Source of the DNA: JAFGCL01 sp964492335
Lineage (GTDB): Bacteria; Chloroflexota; Dehalococcoidia; UBA2247; RBG-13-53-26
Reading direction: 5' to 3'
Assembly (NCBI GenBank): GCA_964492335.1
Contig: CAZBJX010000009.1
Span: 1 to 64,000 of the forward strand
DNA length: 64,000 bases
Shown: piece by piece, positions 1 to 7,937 of the stretch
Numbering within the stretch: position 1 is the stretch's first letter
How the letters are laid out: the number at the start of each line of letters is the position of its first letter
The notes under the pieces: model-generated
Told to the model about the DNA's origin: nothing
The model's database searches: none
The model's input: only the letters and a program-made list of their open reading frames with translations
Program-made: the position numbers and the translations under genes

Positions 1-236
1 GCCAGGTCGATGCCGCCCACCCCGGCCAGCATGTTCTTGATGAAGCGCTCGTGGCCCGGCACATCCACGATGCTCACCTCCCGGCCGCCGGGCAGCCTGA
101 GCCAGGCGAACCCGAGGTCGATGGTCATGCCCCGCTCCTTCTCCTCGGCGAGGCGGTCGGGGTCCATCCCGGTCATGGCCTGGATAAGGCGGGTCTTGCC
201 ATGGTCCACGTGGCCGGCGGTCCCCAGGACGAACAT
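1..236 (-). CDS. selB: Selenocysteine-specific elongation factor SelB (N-terminal part)
   Basis: This is the first 78 codons of SelB, the GTPase that delivers Sec-tRNA to UGA codons marked by a SECIS hairpin; the rest lies beyond the window edge. The start is the ATG at 234-236. The P-loop AGHVDHGKT lies near residue 7, the switch I region reads EKERGMTIDLGFAWL, and the G3 motif is DVPGHERFIKNM. The ERG(M/I)TIDLGFA form is typical of SelB rather than EF-Tu. It starts only 3 nt after the selD stop, so the two are co-transcribed. The missing C-terminal winged-helix domains would confirm the assignment. Confidence 0.93.
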   Translation of the reverse strand, partial: MFVLGTAGHVDHGKTRLIQAMTGMDPDRLAEEKERGMTIDLGFAWLRLPGGREVSIVDVPGHERFIKNMLAGVGGIDL

Positions 237-239
237 GGC

Positions 240-1286
240 CTAGTCCACCACCATCCTGCCGGCCGGATGGCCGACGCCCTCTCCCACGATGGCGGCATCG
301 GTGACGCCGGCCTCCCTCAGCCGGGCCAGCATCGCTCCCGCCCTGCCGGCATCCACGGCCATGAGCAGCCCCCCGGAGGTCTGGGGGTCGAACAGGATGT
401 CCAGGACCATCTCATCGACGCCCGCCGCGTCCACCATGCCGGCCCGGAACTCCCTGTTCCGGCGGGTGCCGCCGGGGACCATCCCCATCCGGACCATCTC
501 CAGCGTCCGCGGAAGGAGGGGGACCGCGGCGGAGCGCACCCGCAGGCCGACCGGGCTGCCCTGGACCATCTCGCAGGCATGGCCCAGCAGGCCGAAGCCG
601 GTGATGTCGGTGCAGGCATTGGCGCCCACCTCCAGCATCACCCCGGCGGCGGCCTTGTTCAGGGCGGCCATGGACCGGGCCGCGGCCCCGGCCGCCTCCT
701 CGTCCGCCAGGCCTCCCTTGACCGCGGTGTTGATGATGCCGGTGCCGATGGGCTTGGTCAGGATGAGCGCGTCCCCCGGCCGGGCGCCGGCCTTGGTCAG
801 CACCTTCCCGGGGTGCACCGTGCCGGTCACCGCCAGCCCGTACTTGAGCTCCGTGTCATCCACGCTGTGCCCGCCGACCAGCACCGCGCCGGCTTCGCGC
901 AGCTTGTCGATGCCGCCGCGCAGTATCTCGCGCAGGACCTCGATATCCATGTCCCGGCTGGGGAAGCAGACGATGTTCATGGCGGTCAGCGGCCGGCCCC
1001 CCATGGCATAGACGTCGCTCAGGGCATTGGCCGCGGCGATCTGCCCGAAGGTATACGGGTCGTCCACGATGGGCGTGAAGAAATCGACGGTCTGCACGAT
1101 GGCCAGATCGTCAGTCAGCCGGTAGACCCCGGCATCGTCGGCCTTCTCCAGGCCCACGATCAGGTCAGGGTCTGCCAGAAGCGGCAGCCCGCACAGCGCC
1201 CGGTCCAGGTCCCCCGGACCCAGCTTGGAGGCTCAACCGGCGCCGCGGACCATCTCGGTGAGCCGGGGATTCGGCTTCCCTTCCAT
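240..1286 (-). CDS. selD: Selenide, water dikinase, a selenoprotein with Sec at residue 18
   Basis: SelD makes selenophosphate from selenide and ATP. A conventional reading begins after residue 43 and lacks the catalytic N-terminus. Reading through the in-frame TGA at 1233-1235 restores it: LTEMVRGAG-Sec-ASKLGPGDL, matching the GAGCGCK motif of E. coli SelD, with Sec in place of catalytic Cys17 and Lys21 in place of Lys20. The product is 348 residues, close to the 347 of E. coli. I chose the ATG at 1284-1286 because GGAGGAG lies 6 nt upstream; an ATG at 1299-1301 in the same frame is the alternative. Downstream motifs include DDAGVYRL, VGGHSVDDTE and DPQTSGGLL. The gene follows DUF3343 and precedes selB. 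Confidence 0.93.
1205..1235 (-). promoter_or_regulatory. SECIS-like hairpin and UGA(Sec) codon in selD
   Basis: The Sec codon occupies 1233-1235. Nine nucleotides downstream, an 8-bp stem (1216-1223 with 1205-1212, including two G-U pairs) closes on a three-nucleotide GGG loop. The apical loop lies about 17-19 nt after the UGA, within the spacing usual for bacterial SECIS elements read by SelB. Function is inferred from position and structure. Confidence 0.7.
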
Positions 1287-1320
1287 CCTCTTCTCCTCCA
1301 TGCCCGTCCTGCAGCCGCCA

Positions 1321-1539
1321 TCACACAGGGTGAATGCCCTGCATGTCGATCCGCCCCTCTTCCAGGGCCCTTCTGACCGCGGGCTCATCCTGGCGCTCGA
1401 ACCTGAGGCACACGCCGCAGTCAGAGCTTATCTGTCGCGGCACCGGGACCAGCTTGACCGCCACGCCCTCGCCCTTCAGGCGCTTCTCCGCCTGCAGGGC
1501 CGCGGTGGTCGAGTAGAATATGGCGACACTGTGCGGCAT
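1321..1539 (-). CDS. DUF3343 putative Se/S carrier protein
   Basis: This 72-residue protein starts with MPHSVAIFYSTTAALQAEK and carries a CGVC motif at residues 41-44, the pattern of DUF3343 proteins, which are proposed selenium or sulfur carriers found beside yedF and selD. The start is the ATG at 1537-1539; a longer frame upstream overlaps yedF and is unlikely. It lies 17 nt after yedF and about 35 nt before selD. Its likely job is delivery of selenium to SelD, which is an inference from context. Confidence 0.8.
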   Translation of the reverse strand: MPHSVAIFYSTTAALQAEKRLKGEGVAVKLVPVPRQISSDCGVCLRFERQDEPAVRRALEEGRIDMQGIHPV

Positions 1540-1556
1540 GCGGCCTTCCGGCACCG

Positions 1557-2138
1557 CTAGATGGACACCACCCTGGTGGCCTTCATCAGCGCCTGGGTGA
1601 TCTCGTACATGTTGGAGACGCGGCCCGCCCGGACCGCGTCTTTCAAACCGAACTGGGCCAGGCACGTCCCGCAGGACAGTACCTCCACTCCTTCGTCCTC
1701 CAGCGCCCGCAGGTCATCGACCACATCGGACCCCTCGGCTGCCAGGCTGACGCCGCTGTTCATGAAGATGATATGGTGCGGCTTGATGTCCGACTCCACC
1801 AGCGTGTGCATGAAGGAGCGCATCAGCACCGCTCCCAGATCATTGTCCCCGCGGCCCAGCGTGCTGCCCGTCACCAGCAGCACCGTCGGCTCGTAGAGCA
1901 GCGGCGCCTTCCCCCCCACCGCCTGGTCCGCCGGCCGGGTCAGGCGCAGGTAGACCCCGTCCCCCTTCCGGTCCACCTTCACCTCCATGCCGTGCCCCTC
2001 GGCCAGCCGGGCCACGTTCTCCTCGGCCGTGGCGTTGTCCACGATGACGGTCAGGTCGCTGGCCTTCTCCAGGCCCTTCCTGGCCAGGACCGCCGGCTGC
2101 GGGCAGGAGAGGCCCCGCGCATCGATGATCAGGGACAT
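1557..2138 (-). CDS. yedF: Sulfurtransferase-like selenium metabolism protein YedF
   Basis: The protein has 193 residues and two parts. An N-terminal SirA/TusA domain (about 1-70) carries the CPxP motif with Cys12 (GLSCPQP). A C-terminal DsrE-like domain (about 80-190) carries the SCGTCLAQFG cysteines. This two-domain layout is the selenium-linked YedF family. The start ATG is preceded by a purine-rich site (AGGTGAGGGG). It sits 4 nt after the aminotransferase gene, in the same operon as selD and selB. Its exact substrate is not settled; a role in handling reduced selenium is the usual proposal. Confidence 0.88.
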   Translation of the reverse strand: MSLIIDARGLSCPQPAVLARKGLEKASDLTVIVDNATAEENVARLAEGHGMEVKVDRKGDGVYLRLTRPADQAVGGKAPLLYEPTVLLVTGSTLGRGDNDLGAVLMRSFMHTLVESDIKPHHIIFMNSGVSLAAEGSDVVDDLRALEDEGVEVLSCGTCLAQFGLKDAVRAGRVSNMYEITQALMKATRVVSI

Positions 2139-2142
2139 CCCC

Positions 2143-3294
2143 TCACCTGGCCTTCCTGGCGATCTGCCTCACGGCCTCCAGCGTCTTCTCGATGTCCAGC
2201 ACCGAGTGGAAGTGCCCGGGGCTCAGCCGCACCGTGCCCTGGGGGAAGGTCCCCAGGGTGCGATGGGCCGACGGCGAGCAGTGCAGCCCGGGGCGGCACA
2301 TGATCCGGAAGTTCTCCTCCAGTTGCAGGGCCACATCCGAGGCGCTCATCCCGGATATGTTGAAGGAGACGATGGCCACTCGCTCGCCCGGATCGCCGTT
2401 TCCGTAGCAGGCGACGCCCGGTATGGCCGCCAGCCTGGTCAGCAGCAGCCCGGTCAGCTTCTGCTCCTTCTGCCTGATGCCGTCCAGCCCCTCGCGCATG
2501 ATGAAGCGCACGCCGGCGCCCAGGCCGGCCAGCCCCACCGTGTTGGGGGTGCCGCTTTCGTATTTGTCGGGCAGGAAAGCGGGCTGGCTCTCATGCTCCG
2601 AGTAGCTCCCGGTGCCGCCATGCTTCAGAGGCTCCAGCCACGACTCGAGGCCCGGACGTATGTACAGGCAGCCGGTCCCCTGGGGGCCGAGGAGGCCCTT
2701 GTGGCCCGAGAAGGCCAGCAGGTCGATGTTCATGGCCTCCACGTCGATGGGGTAGCCGCCGGCGGTCTGCGCCGCGTCCACCAGCAGCGGCACGCCGCGG
2801 CCCCGGGCCATGGCCCCCACCGCGGCCACCGGGAGCACCGTCCCCACCACGTTCGAGGCATGAGTGAGGACGATGAGCCTGGTGCTGGGCCGCAGGGCCC
2901 GCTCCACCTCGCCCGGGTCCAGGGACCCGTCCGGGGCGCAGGGGACAACCGTCACCTCCACCCCGGCCTTCTCCAGCGACCGCAGCGGGCGCATGACAGA
3001 GTTGTGCTCCATGCTGCTGGTGACCACATGGTCCCCGGGCCGGAGCAACCCCTTGATGGCCAGGTTCAGGGACTCCGTGGCATTGGAGGTGAAGATCAGG
3101 TGCGACGGATCGGCAATGCCGAAGAACTCGCACAATGCCTCGCGCGTTTCGTGGACGATCCGGGCCGCCGTCAGCGACATGAGGTGCCCGGAGCGGCCGG
3201 GGCTGGCCCCCGTGTTCCGCATCAGGCTGTCCATGGCCTGGTAGACAGCCTCGGGCTTGGGCCAGGAAGTAGCGGCATTATCCAGATAGATCAT
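2143..3294 (-). CDS. Class V aminotransferase: cysteine desulfurase or selenocysteine lyase type
   Basis: This 383-residue PLP enzyme matches the SufS-like cysteine desulfurase group. It has YLDNAATSWPKP at the N-terminus, His97 in MEHNS, the ASNVVGT loop, and the PLP Lys199 in SGHKGLLGP. A conserved CRPGLHCSP segment contains Cys333 and Cys339. Such enzymes release sulfur or selenium from cysteine or selenocysteine as an enzyme-bound persulfide or perselenide. Position in the selenium operon between tusA-like and yedF genes suggests it feeds selenium to SelD. Cysteine desulfurase activity cannot be excluded. Confidence 0.87.
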   Translation of the reverse strand: MIYLDNAATSWPKPEAVYQAMDSLMRNTGASPGRSGHLMSLTAARIVHETREALCEFFGIADPSHLIFTSNATESLNLAIKGLLRPGDHVVTSSMEHNSVMRPLRSLEKAGVEVTVVPCAPDGSLDPGEVERALRPSTRLIVLTHASNVVGTVLPVAAVGAMARGRGVPLLVDAAQTAGGYPIDVEAMNIDLLAFSGHKGLLGPQGTGCLYIRPGLESWLEPLKHGGTGSYSEHESQPAFLPDKYESGTPNTVGLAGLGAGVRFIMREGLDGIRQKEQKLTGLLLTRLAAIPGVACYGNGDPGERVAIVSFNISGMSASDVALQLEENFRIMCRPGLHCSPSAHRTLGTFPQGTVRLSPGHFHSVLDIEKTLEAVRQIARKAR

Positions 3295-3330
3295 CTCCGG
3301 TCCCTCCCATGGTGTGGCTATGATTATAGC

Positions 3331-3549
3331 CTACTTGGCCGGCGGGTTCAGCAGCAACCGGAAGCCATCCTCGGTCTGCTCCTCCTTCGCCGAGTACCCG
3401 CGGCTCCTGGCCAGGCGGGACACGTTCTCCTTTGCCACCGCGGTGTCGACGAGGACCGTCACCGGCAGGCCCGGGCTCTTGTCCATCGCCTCCTTCGTTC
3501 TGACCACCGGGACCGGGCAGGAAAGGCCTCTGGCATCGACTTCAATCAT
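3331..3549 (-). CDS. SirA/TusA family sulfurtransferase
   Basis: The 72-residue protein has the single TusA-like domain with the active-site CPxP motif (Cys11, GLSCPVP). TusA proteins pass persulfide sulfur between partners; YedE-linked paralogues are thought to act in selenium or sulfur trafficking. It lies between the yedE-like transporter (29 nt upstream) and the aminotransferase, and its sequence resembles the N-terminal domain of the YedF encoded nearby, so the operon carries two copies of this fold. Confidence 0.88.
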   Translation of the reverse strand: MIEVDARGLSCPVPVVRTKEAMDKSPGLPVTVLVDTAVAKENVSRLARSRGYSAKEEQTEDGFRLLLNPPAK

Positions 3550-3578
3550 GGTGCTCTCCTTTCATCAAACGGGCGCCG

Positions 3579-4655
3579 TCAGGCCCTCTGCCTCATTAGA
3601 ACGCCGATCCCCAGGCAGAAGGCCCAGCCTACGATAACGGCGGCCGGGCCCCAGGTGCCGACCCCGGCCCCGCTGGAAGCCGCCAGGAAGTTGTGGGCGA
3701 TGGCCGCCCCCGCCAGGTAGCCCAGCACGGTCACCGCGGCATCGGTGTCTCCCTCACCGGTCAGAATCAGGTTCCGCAGGGGGCAGCCGCCAAGCTGGGT
3801 GGCGGCCAGGCCCAGCAGGCCCATGCCGAAGAAGCTCCACAGGTGATCGGTGTGGGAGACCGCCTGGCCCTCGAAGCCCCAGTGGTAGATGCCGCCATCC
3901 CCGAAGTTGCCGGCGATGTAGTTGGCGGCCAGGGCCGCCAGGAAGAAGGCGGCGATGCCACCGAACAGATGGAAGTCCCGGACCAGGAAGATGTCGCGCC
4001 AGGCGCCCACGGAGCAGAACCGGGTCCTCTGCGCCATGAAGCCCACCGCCAGCCCGATGGCCAGCGCTACCCCTACCGACACGAACATCGATCCCGGGCC
4101 GCTCTCGCTGGACATTATGAATCCGGGCTTGACGATGGCCAGCACGAGCAGGCCCACCATGACCAGAGGCATCATGAAACCGGCAACCTGCGGCATCTTC
4201 CCGGCCCGGCCCAGGTTGAACCCGTTCTTCAGAAGCAGGATGCCGATCAGCACCCCGAAGACCATCCCGCCGAGGGCGCTCAGGCCATTGAGATCGCCGC
4301 CGGCCAGGCGCAGCAGCATCCTGATGGGGCAGCCCAGGAAGACCAGGGCCCCTATCATCACGAAGGCGCCCAGGGCAAAGCGGATAATGGGCGAGGACCC
4401 GCCCCGGGGCCGCCACTCGCGGAAGATGAAGGCGGTCAGCAGCGCTCCCAGGGTGAATCCCATGATCTCCGGCCGGAGGTACCGGACCGCCGCCGCCTGG
4501 TGGAGATTCAGGGCCCCGGAGATATCCCGCAGGAAGCAGGCCACGCAGATGCCCATGTTGGGCGGATTGCCCCAGTTCACCGCCAGGGCGCCGAGCACGC
4601 CGAAGATAAGCCCGGCAAGGATAATCTTGGTCCTCTCATTCCACAGAAGTCTCAT
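3579..4655 (-). CDS. yedE: YedE family putative selenium transporter
   Basis: This 358-residue integral membrane protein has about ten hydrophobic segments and the repeated YeeE/YedE motifs: CVACFLRDI near residue 37, GCPIRML near 113, RFCSVGAWRD near 215 and GGCPLRNL near 290. The cysteines in these motifs are thought to move thiosulfate- or selenium-containing ions. The family member linked to yedF and selD is the proposed selenium importer. It is the first gene of the minus-strand operon ending in selB, with a long leader upstream. Confidence 0.85.
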   Translation of the reverse strand: MRLLWNERTKIILAGLIFGVLGALAVNWGNPPNMGICVACFLRDISGALNLHQAAAVRYLRPEIMGFTLGALLTAFIFREWRPRGGSSPIIRFALGAFVMIGALVFLGCPIRMLLRLAGGDLNGLSALGGMVFGVLIGILLLKNGFNLGRAGKMPQVAGFMMPLVMVGLLVLAIVKPGFIMSSESGPGSMFVSVGVALAIGLAVGFMAQRTRFCSVGAWRDIFLVRDFHLFGGIAAFFLAALAANYIAGNFGDGGIYHWGFEGQAVSHTDHLWSFFGMGLLGLAATQLGGCPLRNLILTGEGDTDAAVTVLGYLAGAAIAHNFLAASSGAGVGTWGPAAVIVGWAFCLGIGVLMRQRA

Positions 4656-5123
4656 ACATCCTCCTCTCTCATCAGCAACGTGTTGGATTCCGGTGAGGGC
4701 GAGCGGGGACAGGCCCGGCGCAGGCGTTCATGCCGGACCCGCGGGCCGCCGGCAGCCGCGGAGGCGGTGGCAAGGCCGGCCAGGAGACCTGCTGGCGAAG
4801 CAGCGCAGCCAGGCGCTGGTTGGGGCGGTGTCGCCGGGAAGTCAGGCGGGTGGGGAGGCAGGCGGGTGGGGAGTCTGCGGCGGGCAGGCTAGCCGGTGCA
4901 GGCAAAGGCAGCGCCGGAGCCCGGGGGACGGGCCCGGTCGAGATCACGAGGGCACGCGGGGCCAGCGATGGGACGAATCGCCGCAGGATAACAGCCTCCT
5001 TCTTCGACTGCTGAGCAGGTTGACCGGACAGGCGAGAGCCACGCTCTCTGGCTGGTTCTGGTTCACGTTCGGCGATTCATCAACATCACCTCCTCCCCGC
5101 CATGTTTGTCAGGAAAGATCCTC
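4656..5123 (-). other. Long untranslated leader or spacer upstream of yedE
   Basis: About 470 nt separate the candidate yedE promoter (5130-5159) from its start codon. I see no convincing gene here: the open frames on both strands have random, Pro/Arg/Ala-rich content. The minus strand contains several purine-rich sites near 5090 and 5000 and very short open frames (for example a 7-codon frame near 5075). It may be a regulatory leader, but no known riboswitch is recognisable. Confidence 0.35.
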
Positions 5124-5129
5124 CCTTCG

Positions 5130-5159
5130 TTTGTACCATCCGCGGGTTGAGCCTGTCAA
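5130..5159 (-). promoter_or_regulatory. Candidate promoter of the yedE-selB operon
   Basis: On the minus strand there is a perfect TTGACA (5154-5159), an 18-nt spacer and TACAAA (5130-5135). It points toward yedE. Confidence 0.4.
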
Positions 5160-5207
5160 AGAAGGTCGGGCCTGCCGCCGGCATCGCCGGGATGGCGCCT
5201 GCTGCGG

Positions 5208-5244
5208 CAGGTCTGCGCTTGCCGTGACAGGTCTGCGCTTGCCG
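5208..5244 (+). repeat. 17-bp direct repeat pair upstream of selA
   Basis: CAGGTCTGCGCTTGCCG occurs at 5208-5224 and again at 5228-5244, a 20-nt period. The CGGCAG piece follows once more at 5245-5250. It sits just upstream of the selA promoter and could be a regulator site or a small tandem duplication. Confidence 0.6.
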
Positions 5245-5252
5245 CGGCAGCA

Positions 5253-5281
5253 TTGCGCGCCTCCACGGCCTGTGCTAGATT
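5253..5281 (+). promoter_or_regulatory. Candidate selA promoter
   Basis: TTGCGC (5253-5258), a 17-nt spacer and TAGATT (5276-5281) lie 22 nt before the selA start codon. Confidence 0.35.
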
Positions 5282-5303
5282 GGGGCTGCCCGGAGGCGGG
5301 AGC

Positions 5304-6698
5304 ATGACAGCTGAGTTTCGCCTTCTTCCCAGCGTGGACAAGCTGCTCTCCGACAAGCGCGTCAGGGACCTGGAGCCCTCCTGCTCCCGGAACTTGGTGG
5401 TAGAGGTGGTGCGCCAGGTCCTGGAGCAGGGCCGGCAGTCTATCGCCCGCGGCGAGCCCGCCCCCTCCATGGACAGCCTGGCAGCTTCCGTGGGCGACAG
5501 GGTGCGCGCCCTGGCGGGGCCCAGCCTCCTCCCGGTAATCAACGCCACCGGCGTCATTATCCACACCAACCTGGGCCGGGCGCCGCTTTCGCGGGAGGCC
5601 GCGGCGGCCATGGACCAGGCCTCCTTCGGCTGCACCAACCTGGAAATGGACCTGGGCACCGGGGTGCGCGGGCACCGGGACGTCCACCTGACGTCCCTGC
5701 TCTGCCGCCTCACCGGGGCCGAGGATGCCATGGCGGTCAACAACAACGCCTCGGCGGTGCTCCTGGCCCTCACCGCCCTCTGCCGCAGGAAGGAGGTCAT
5801 CGTCTCCCGCGGGCAGGCCGTGGAGATCGGCGGCGGCTTCCGCATACCCGACGTCATGCGCCAGAGCGGGGCCAGGCTGGTGGAGGTGGGCACCACCAAC
5901 ATCACCTACGTCTCCGACTACGAGCAGGCCATCACGCCCCGGACGGCCGCCCTGCTGCGGGTGCACTCCAGCAACTTCAAGGTGGTGGGCTTCGCCCGGG
6001 AGGTGGGCATCGAAGATTTGTCACTGCTGGGACGCCAGAAGGGCCTGCCTGTTCTGGATGACCTGGGCAGCGGCTGCCTGCTGGACACGGACCGCTTCGG
6101 CCTCGGCCCGGAGCCGAAGGTACAGGACAGCGTGTCCGCCGGCGCTTCGCTCTGCCTGTTCTCCGGGGACAAGCTGCTGGGCGGGCCGCAGGCCGGCATC
6201 ATCGTGGGCCGGGCGGAGCTGGTGGCCCGGCTCCGCAGGCACCCGCTGACGAGGGCCATGCGCATCGACAAGACCAGGCTGGCCGGGCTGGCGGCCACGC
6301 TGGGGCACTACCTCAAGGGGGAAGCCGAGCAGAAGGTGCCCGTCTGGCAGATGATCGCCATGCCGCTCCCGCAGATCGAGGAGCGCGCCCGGGAGTGGGC
6401 TCGCCGCCTGGGCCCGGCGGCCGGGGTGGCCGACGGCCAGTCCGTGGTGGGGGGAGGCAGCCTGCCGGGGAGCACCCTGCCCACCAGGGTGCTGGTCATC
6501 AAGGGCCCTCCCGGGGCCGGAGGCCCCAGGCCGGTGCAGCGCATGGCCGAGATACTGCGCGCCAACCACCCCCCGGTGATCGCCCGCATCGAAGCCAACG
6601 CGCTCCTCCTCGACCCCCGTACGGTCCGGCCGCAGGACGACCCGGCCGTGGTCCGGGCCCTCCTGGACGCCATCGGGCCGCCGGCCCGGGCGGACTGA
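5304..6698 (+). CDS. selA: L-seryl-tRNA(Sec) selenium transferase
   Basis: SelA converts Ser-tRNA(Sec) to Sec-tRNA(Sec) using selenophosphate. The 464-residue product has the family core: NATGVIIHTNLGRAPLS near residue 80, the NNNASAVLL loop, RGQAVEIGGGFRIPDVM, DDLGSGCLL, and the PLP lysine at residue 290 in SGDKLLGGPQAG, equivalent to E. coli Lys295. I chose the ATG at 5304 because GGAGGCGGGAG lies just upstream; in-frame starts farther upstream would overlap the promoter. The gene is divergent from the yedE-selB operon and completes the Sec pathway with selD, selB and the tRNA-Sec at 11.8 kb. Confidence 0.95.
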   Translation: MTAEFRLLPSVDKLLSDKRVRDLEPSCSRNLVVEVVRQVLEQGRQSIARGEPAPSMDSLAASVGDRVRALAGPSLLPVINATGVIIHTNLGRAPLSREAAAAMDQASFGCTNLEMDLGTGVRGHRDVHLTSLLCRLTGAEDAMAVNNNASAVLLALTALCRRKEVIVSRGQAVEIGGGFRIPDVMRQSGARLVEVGTTNITYVSDYEQAITPRTAALLRVHSSNFKVVGFAREVGIEDLSLLGRQKGLPVLDDLGSGCLLDTDRFGLGPEPKVQDSVSAGASLCLFSGDKLLGGPQAGIIVGRAELVARLRRHPLTRAMRIDKTRLAGLAATLGHYLKGEAEQKVPVWQMIAMPLPQIEERAREWARRLGPAAGVADGQSVVGGGSLPGSTLPTRVLVIKGPPGAGGPRPVQRMAEILRANHPPVIARIEANALLLDPRTVRPQDDPAVVRALLDAIGPPARAD

Positions 6699-6700
6699 GA

Positions 6701-6728
6701 GAGCCGCCAGAGGGCCCTCCGGCGGCTC
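6701..6728. terminator. Hairpin after selA
   Basis: GAGCCGCC (6701-6708) pairs with GGCGGCTC (6721-6728) around a further self-complementary GAGGGCCCTC. No T-run follows, so it is a strong hairpin that may mark the selA 3' end rather than a certain intrinsic terminator. Confidence 0.45.
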
Positions 6729-6844
6729 CGGCCGGCAGCGGCACGCCGGGACGGCCCCTGCGCCGACTGGGCTTCGAAGAGACCGCCGCGCAACGCCCCC
6801 GACCGGCATTGCGCGGCGGCGGACAGGCCCTGGTCCGAGGACCT

Positions 6845-7024
6845 TCAGCCAGCCCTCAGGATCTCGTCCGCCTTGGCCTCGGCCGTGGCGATGAGCTGTT
6901 TGAGGTCGGCCGCCTGGTGCTCCAGGTCCCGGATACGGTCCAGCGCATCATTGCGCTCCTTCTCCGCCACCCTGATGCGGTATACGGCACCATCGAGCTT
7001 CTGCAGCAGCGACTGTCTCTCCAT
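6845..7024 (-). CDS. Small coiled-coil protein, unknown function
   Basis: The 59-residue product begins MERQSLLQKLDGAVYRIRVAE and is almost entirely charged, heptad-patterned helix up to ADEILRAG. I chose the ATG at 7022-7024 because AAGGAGGTC lies about 8 nt upstream; the frame extends farther but without such a site. It resembles small ZapB-like coiled-coil proteins only in general composition, so I assign no function. Neighbours are selA and apt. Confidence 0.6.
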   Translation of the reverse strand: MERQSLLQKLDGAVYRIRVAEKERNDALDRIRDLEHQAADLKQLIATAEAKADEILRAG

Positions 7025-7203
7025 GTGATGCTGACCTCCTTGTTCCTTGTCCGGCACTATGAGACACTCTACCCGCGGCGGGTCTTGCCTGTGTCTCAAG
7101 GGCGCCGCCGCCGGTCACAAATTGCTCTCGGGCCGCGCGGCGGCCGCGCTCGCTGTAGTCTCGGATAGCGCCCTGCAGGATACCCCCTCGCCGCCCCTCG
7201 TGT

Positions 7204-7232
7204 TTGCCCCGCCGGGCCCGGTTCTGTAGAAT
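7204..7232 (+). promoter_or_regulatory. Candidate apt promoter
   Basis: TTGCCC (7204-7209), a 17-nt spacer and TAGAAT (7227-7232) precede the apt start by about 33 nt. Confidence 0.5.
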
Positions 7233-7264
7233 CCTTGCCAGGCAAAGACGCGATGGAGGGGCAA

Positions 7265-7825
7265 ATGTGGGAACAGAACCGGCACGCCGGCGGGGCCGCC
7301 TCGCCCGGCGAGGAAGATGAGTTCAAGAAGCACATCCGCGAGATCCAGGACTGGCCCAAGCCCGGCGTCAGCTTCCGCGACATCACCCCTCTGCTGCGCA
7401 AGAGGAAGGTCCTGTCCAGGGCCATCAACGCCATGGCGTATCGCTTCCAGAACGAGGACATCGCCCTCATCGCCAGCGTGGAAGCCAGGGGGTTCATCCT
7501 GGGGGCCGCCATGGCCCACCAGCTGGAGTGCGGCTTCGTCCCCATCCGCAAGGAGGGGAAGCTCCCCTACGAGCGGCTCACCATGAACTACAAGCTGGAG
7601 TACGGGACGGGCGTCCTGGAAATGCACGTCGACGCCATAGACGCCGGCCAGCGGGTCCTGGTGGTGGACGATGTCCTGGCCACGGGCGGCACTGCCAGGG
7701 CCACGGTCGACCTGGTGCGGGCCTGCGGCGGCAACGTGGTGTGCGCCGCGTTCCTGGTGGAGCTCGTGGGGCTCGGCGGCCGCAACCTCCTGGACTGCCC
7801 GGTCTACTCGCTGGTGCGCTACTAG
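7265..7825 (+). CDS. apt: Adenine phosphoribosyltransferase
   Basis: Apt salvages adenine to AMP with PRPP. The 186-residue product has the usual features: IREIQDWPKPGVSFRDITPLL near residue 30, SVEARGFILGAAMAHQL, RKEGKLPY and the PRPP-binding VLVVDDVLATGGTARAT near residue 135. I chose the ATG at 7265 because GGAGGGG lies 5 nt upstream; in-frame ATGs 10 and 4 codons earlier lack a site. The first 20 residues are a non-conserved extension. Confidence 0.93.
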   Translation: MWEQNRHAGGAASPGEEDEFKKHIREIQDWPKPGVSFRDITPLLRKRKVLSRAINAMAYRFQNEDIALIASVEARGFILGAAMAHQLECGFVPIRKEGKLPYERLTMNYKLEYGTGVLEMHVDAIDAGQRVLVVDDVLATGGTARATVDLVRACGGNVVCAAFLVELVGLGGRNLLDCPVYSLVRY

Positions 7826-7937
7826 CCGGCCTCCCTGGCGAAGGCATCGCTGACCGCCAACCCGGGCCGGGGGGCGGGATGGCGCGGGCCCATGCGGGGA
7901 CGCGGAATGGGGAGGGATTGGACCGGCGGAGGGTTCT

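Noticed and set aside
240..1157. SelD starting at the first ATG after the UGA
   Set aside because: It would lack the catalytic GAG-Cys/Sec-xxK motif and ATP-site lysine, while the read-through product is complete and in frame.
4672..4947. 91-codon minus-strand frame upstream of yedE
   Set aside because: It is Pro/Ala/Arg-rich without motifs. It is treated as part of the leader or spacer.
5208..5250. Possible CRISPR-like repeat
   Set aside because: There are only two copies with 3-nt spacing, and no cas genes nearby.
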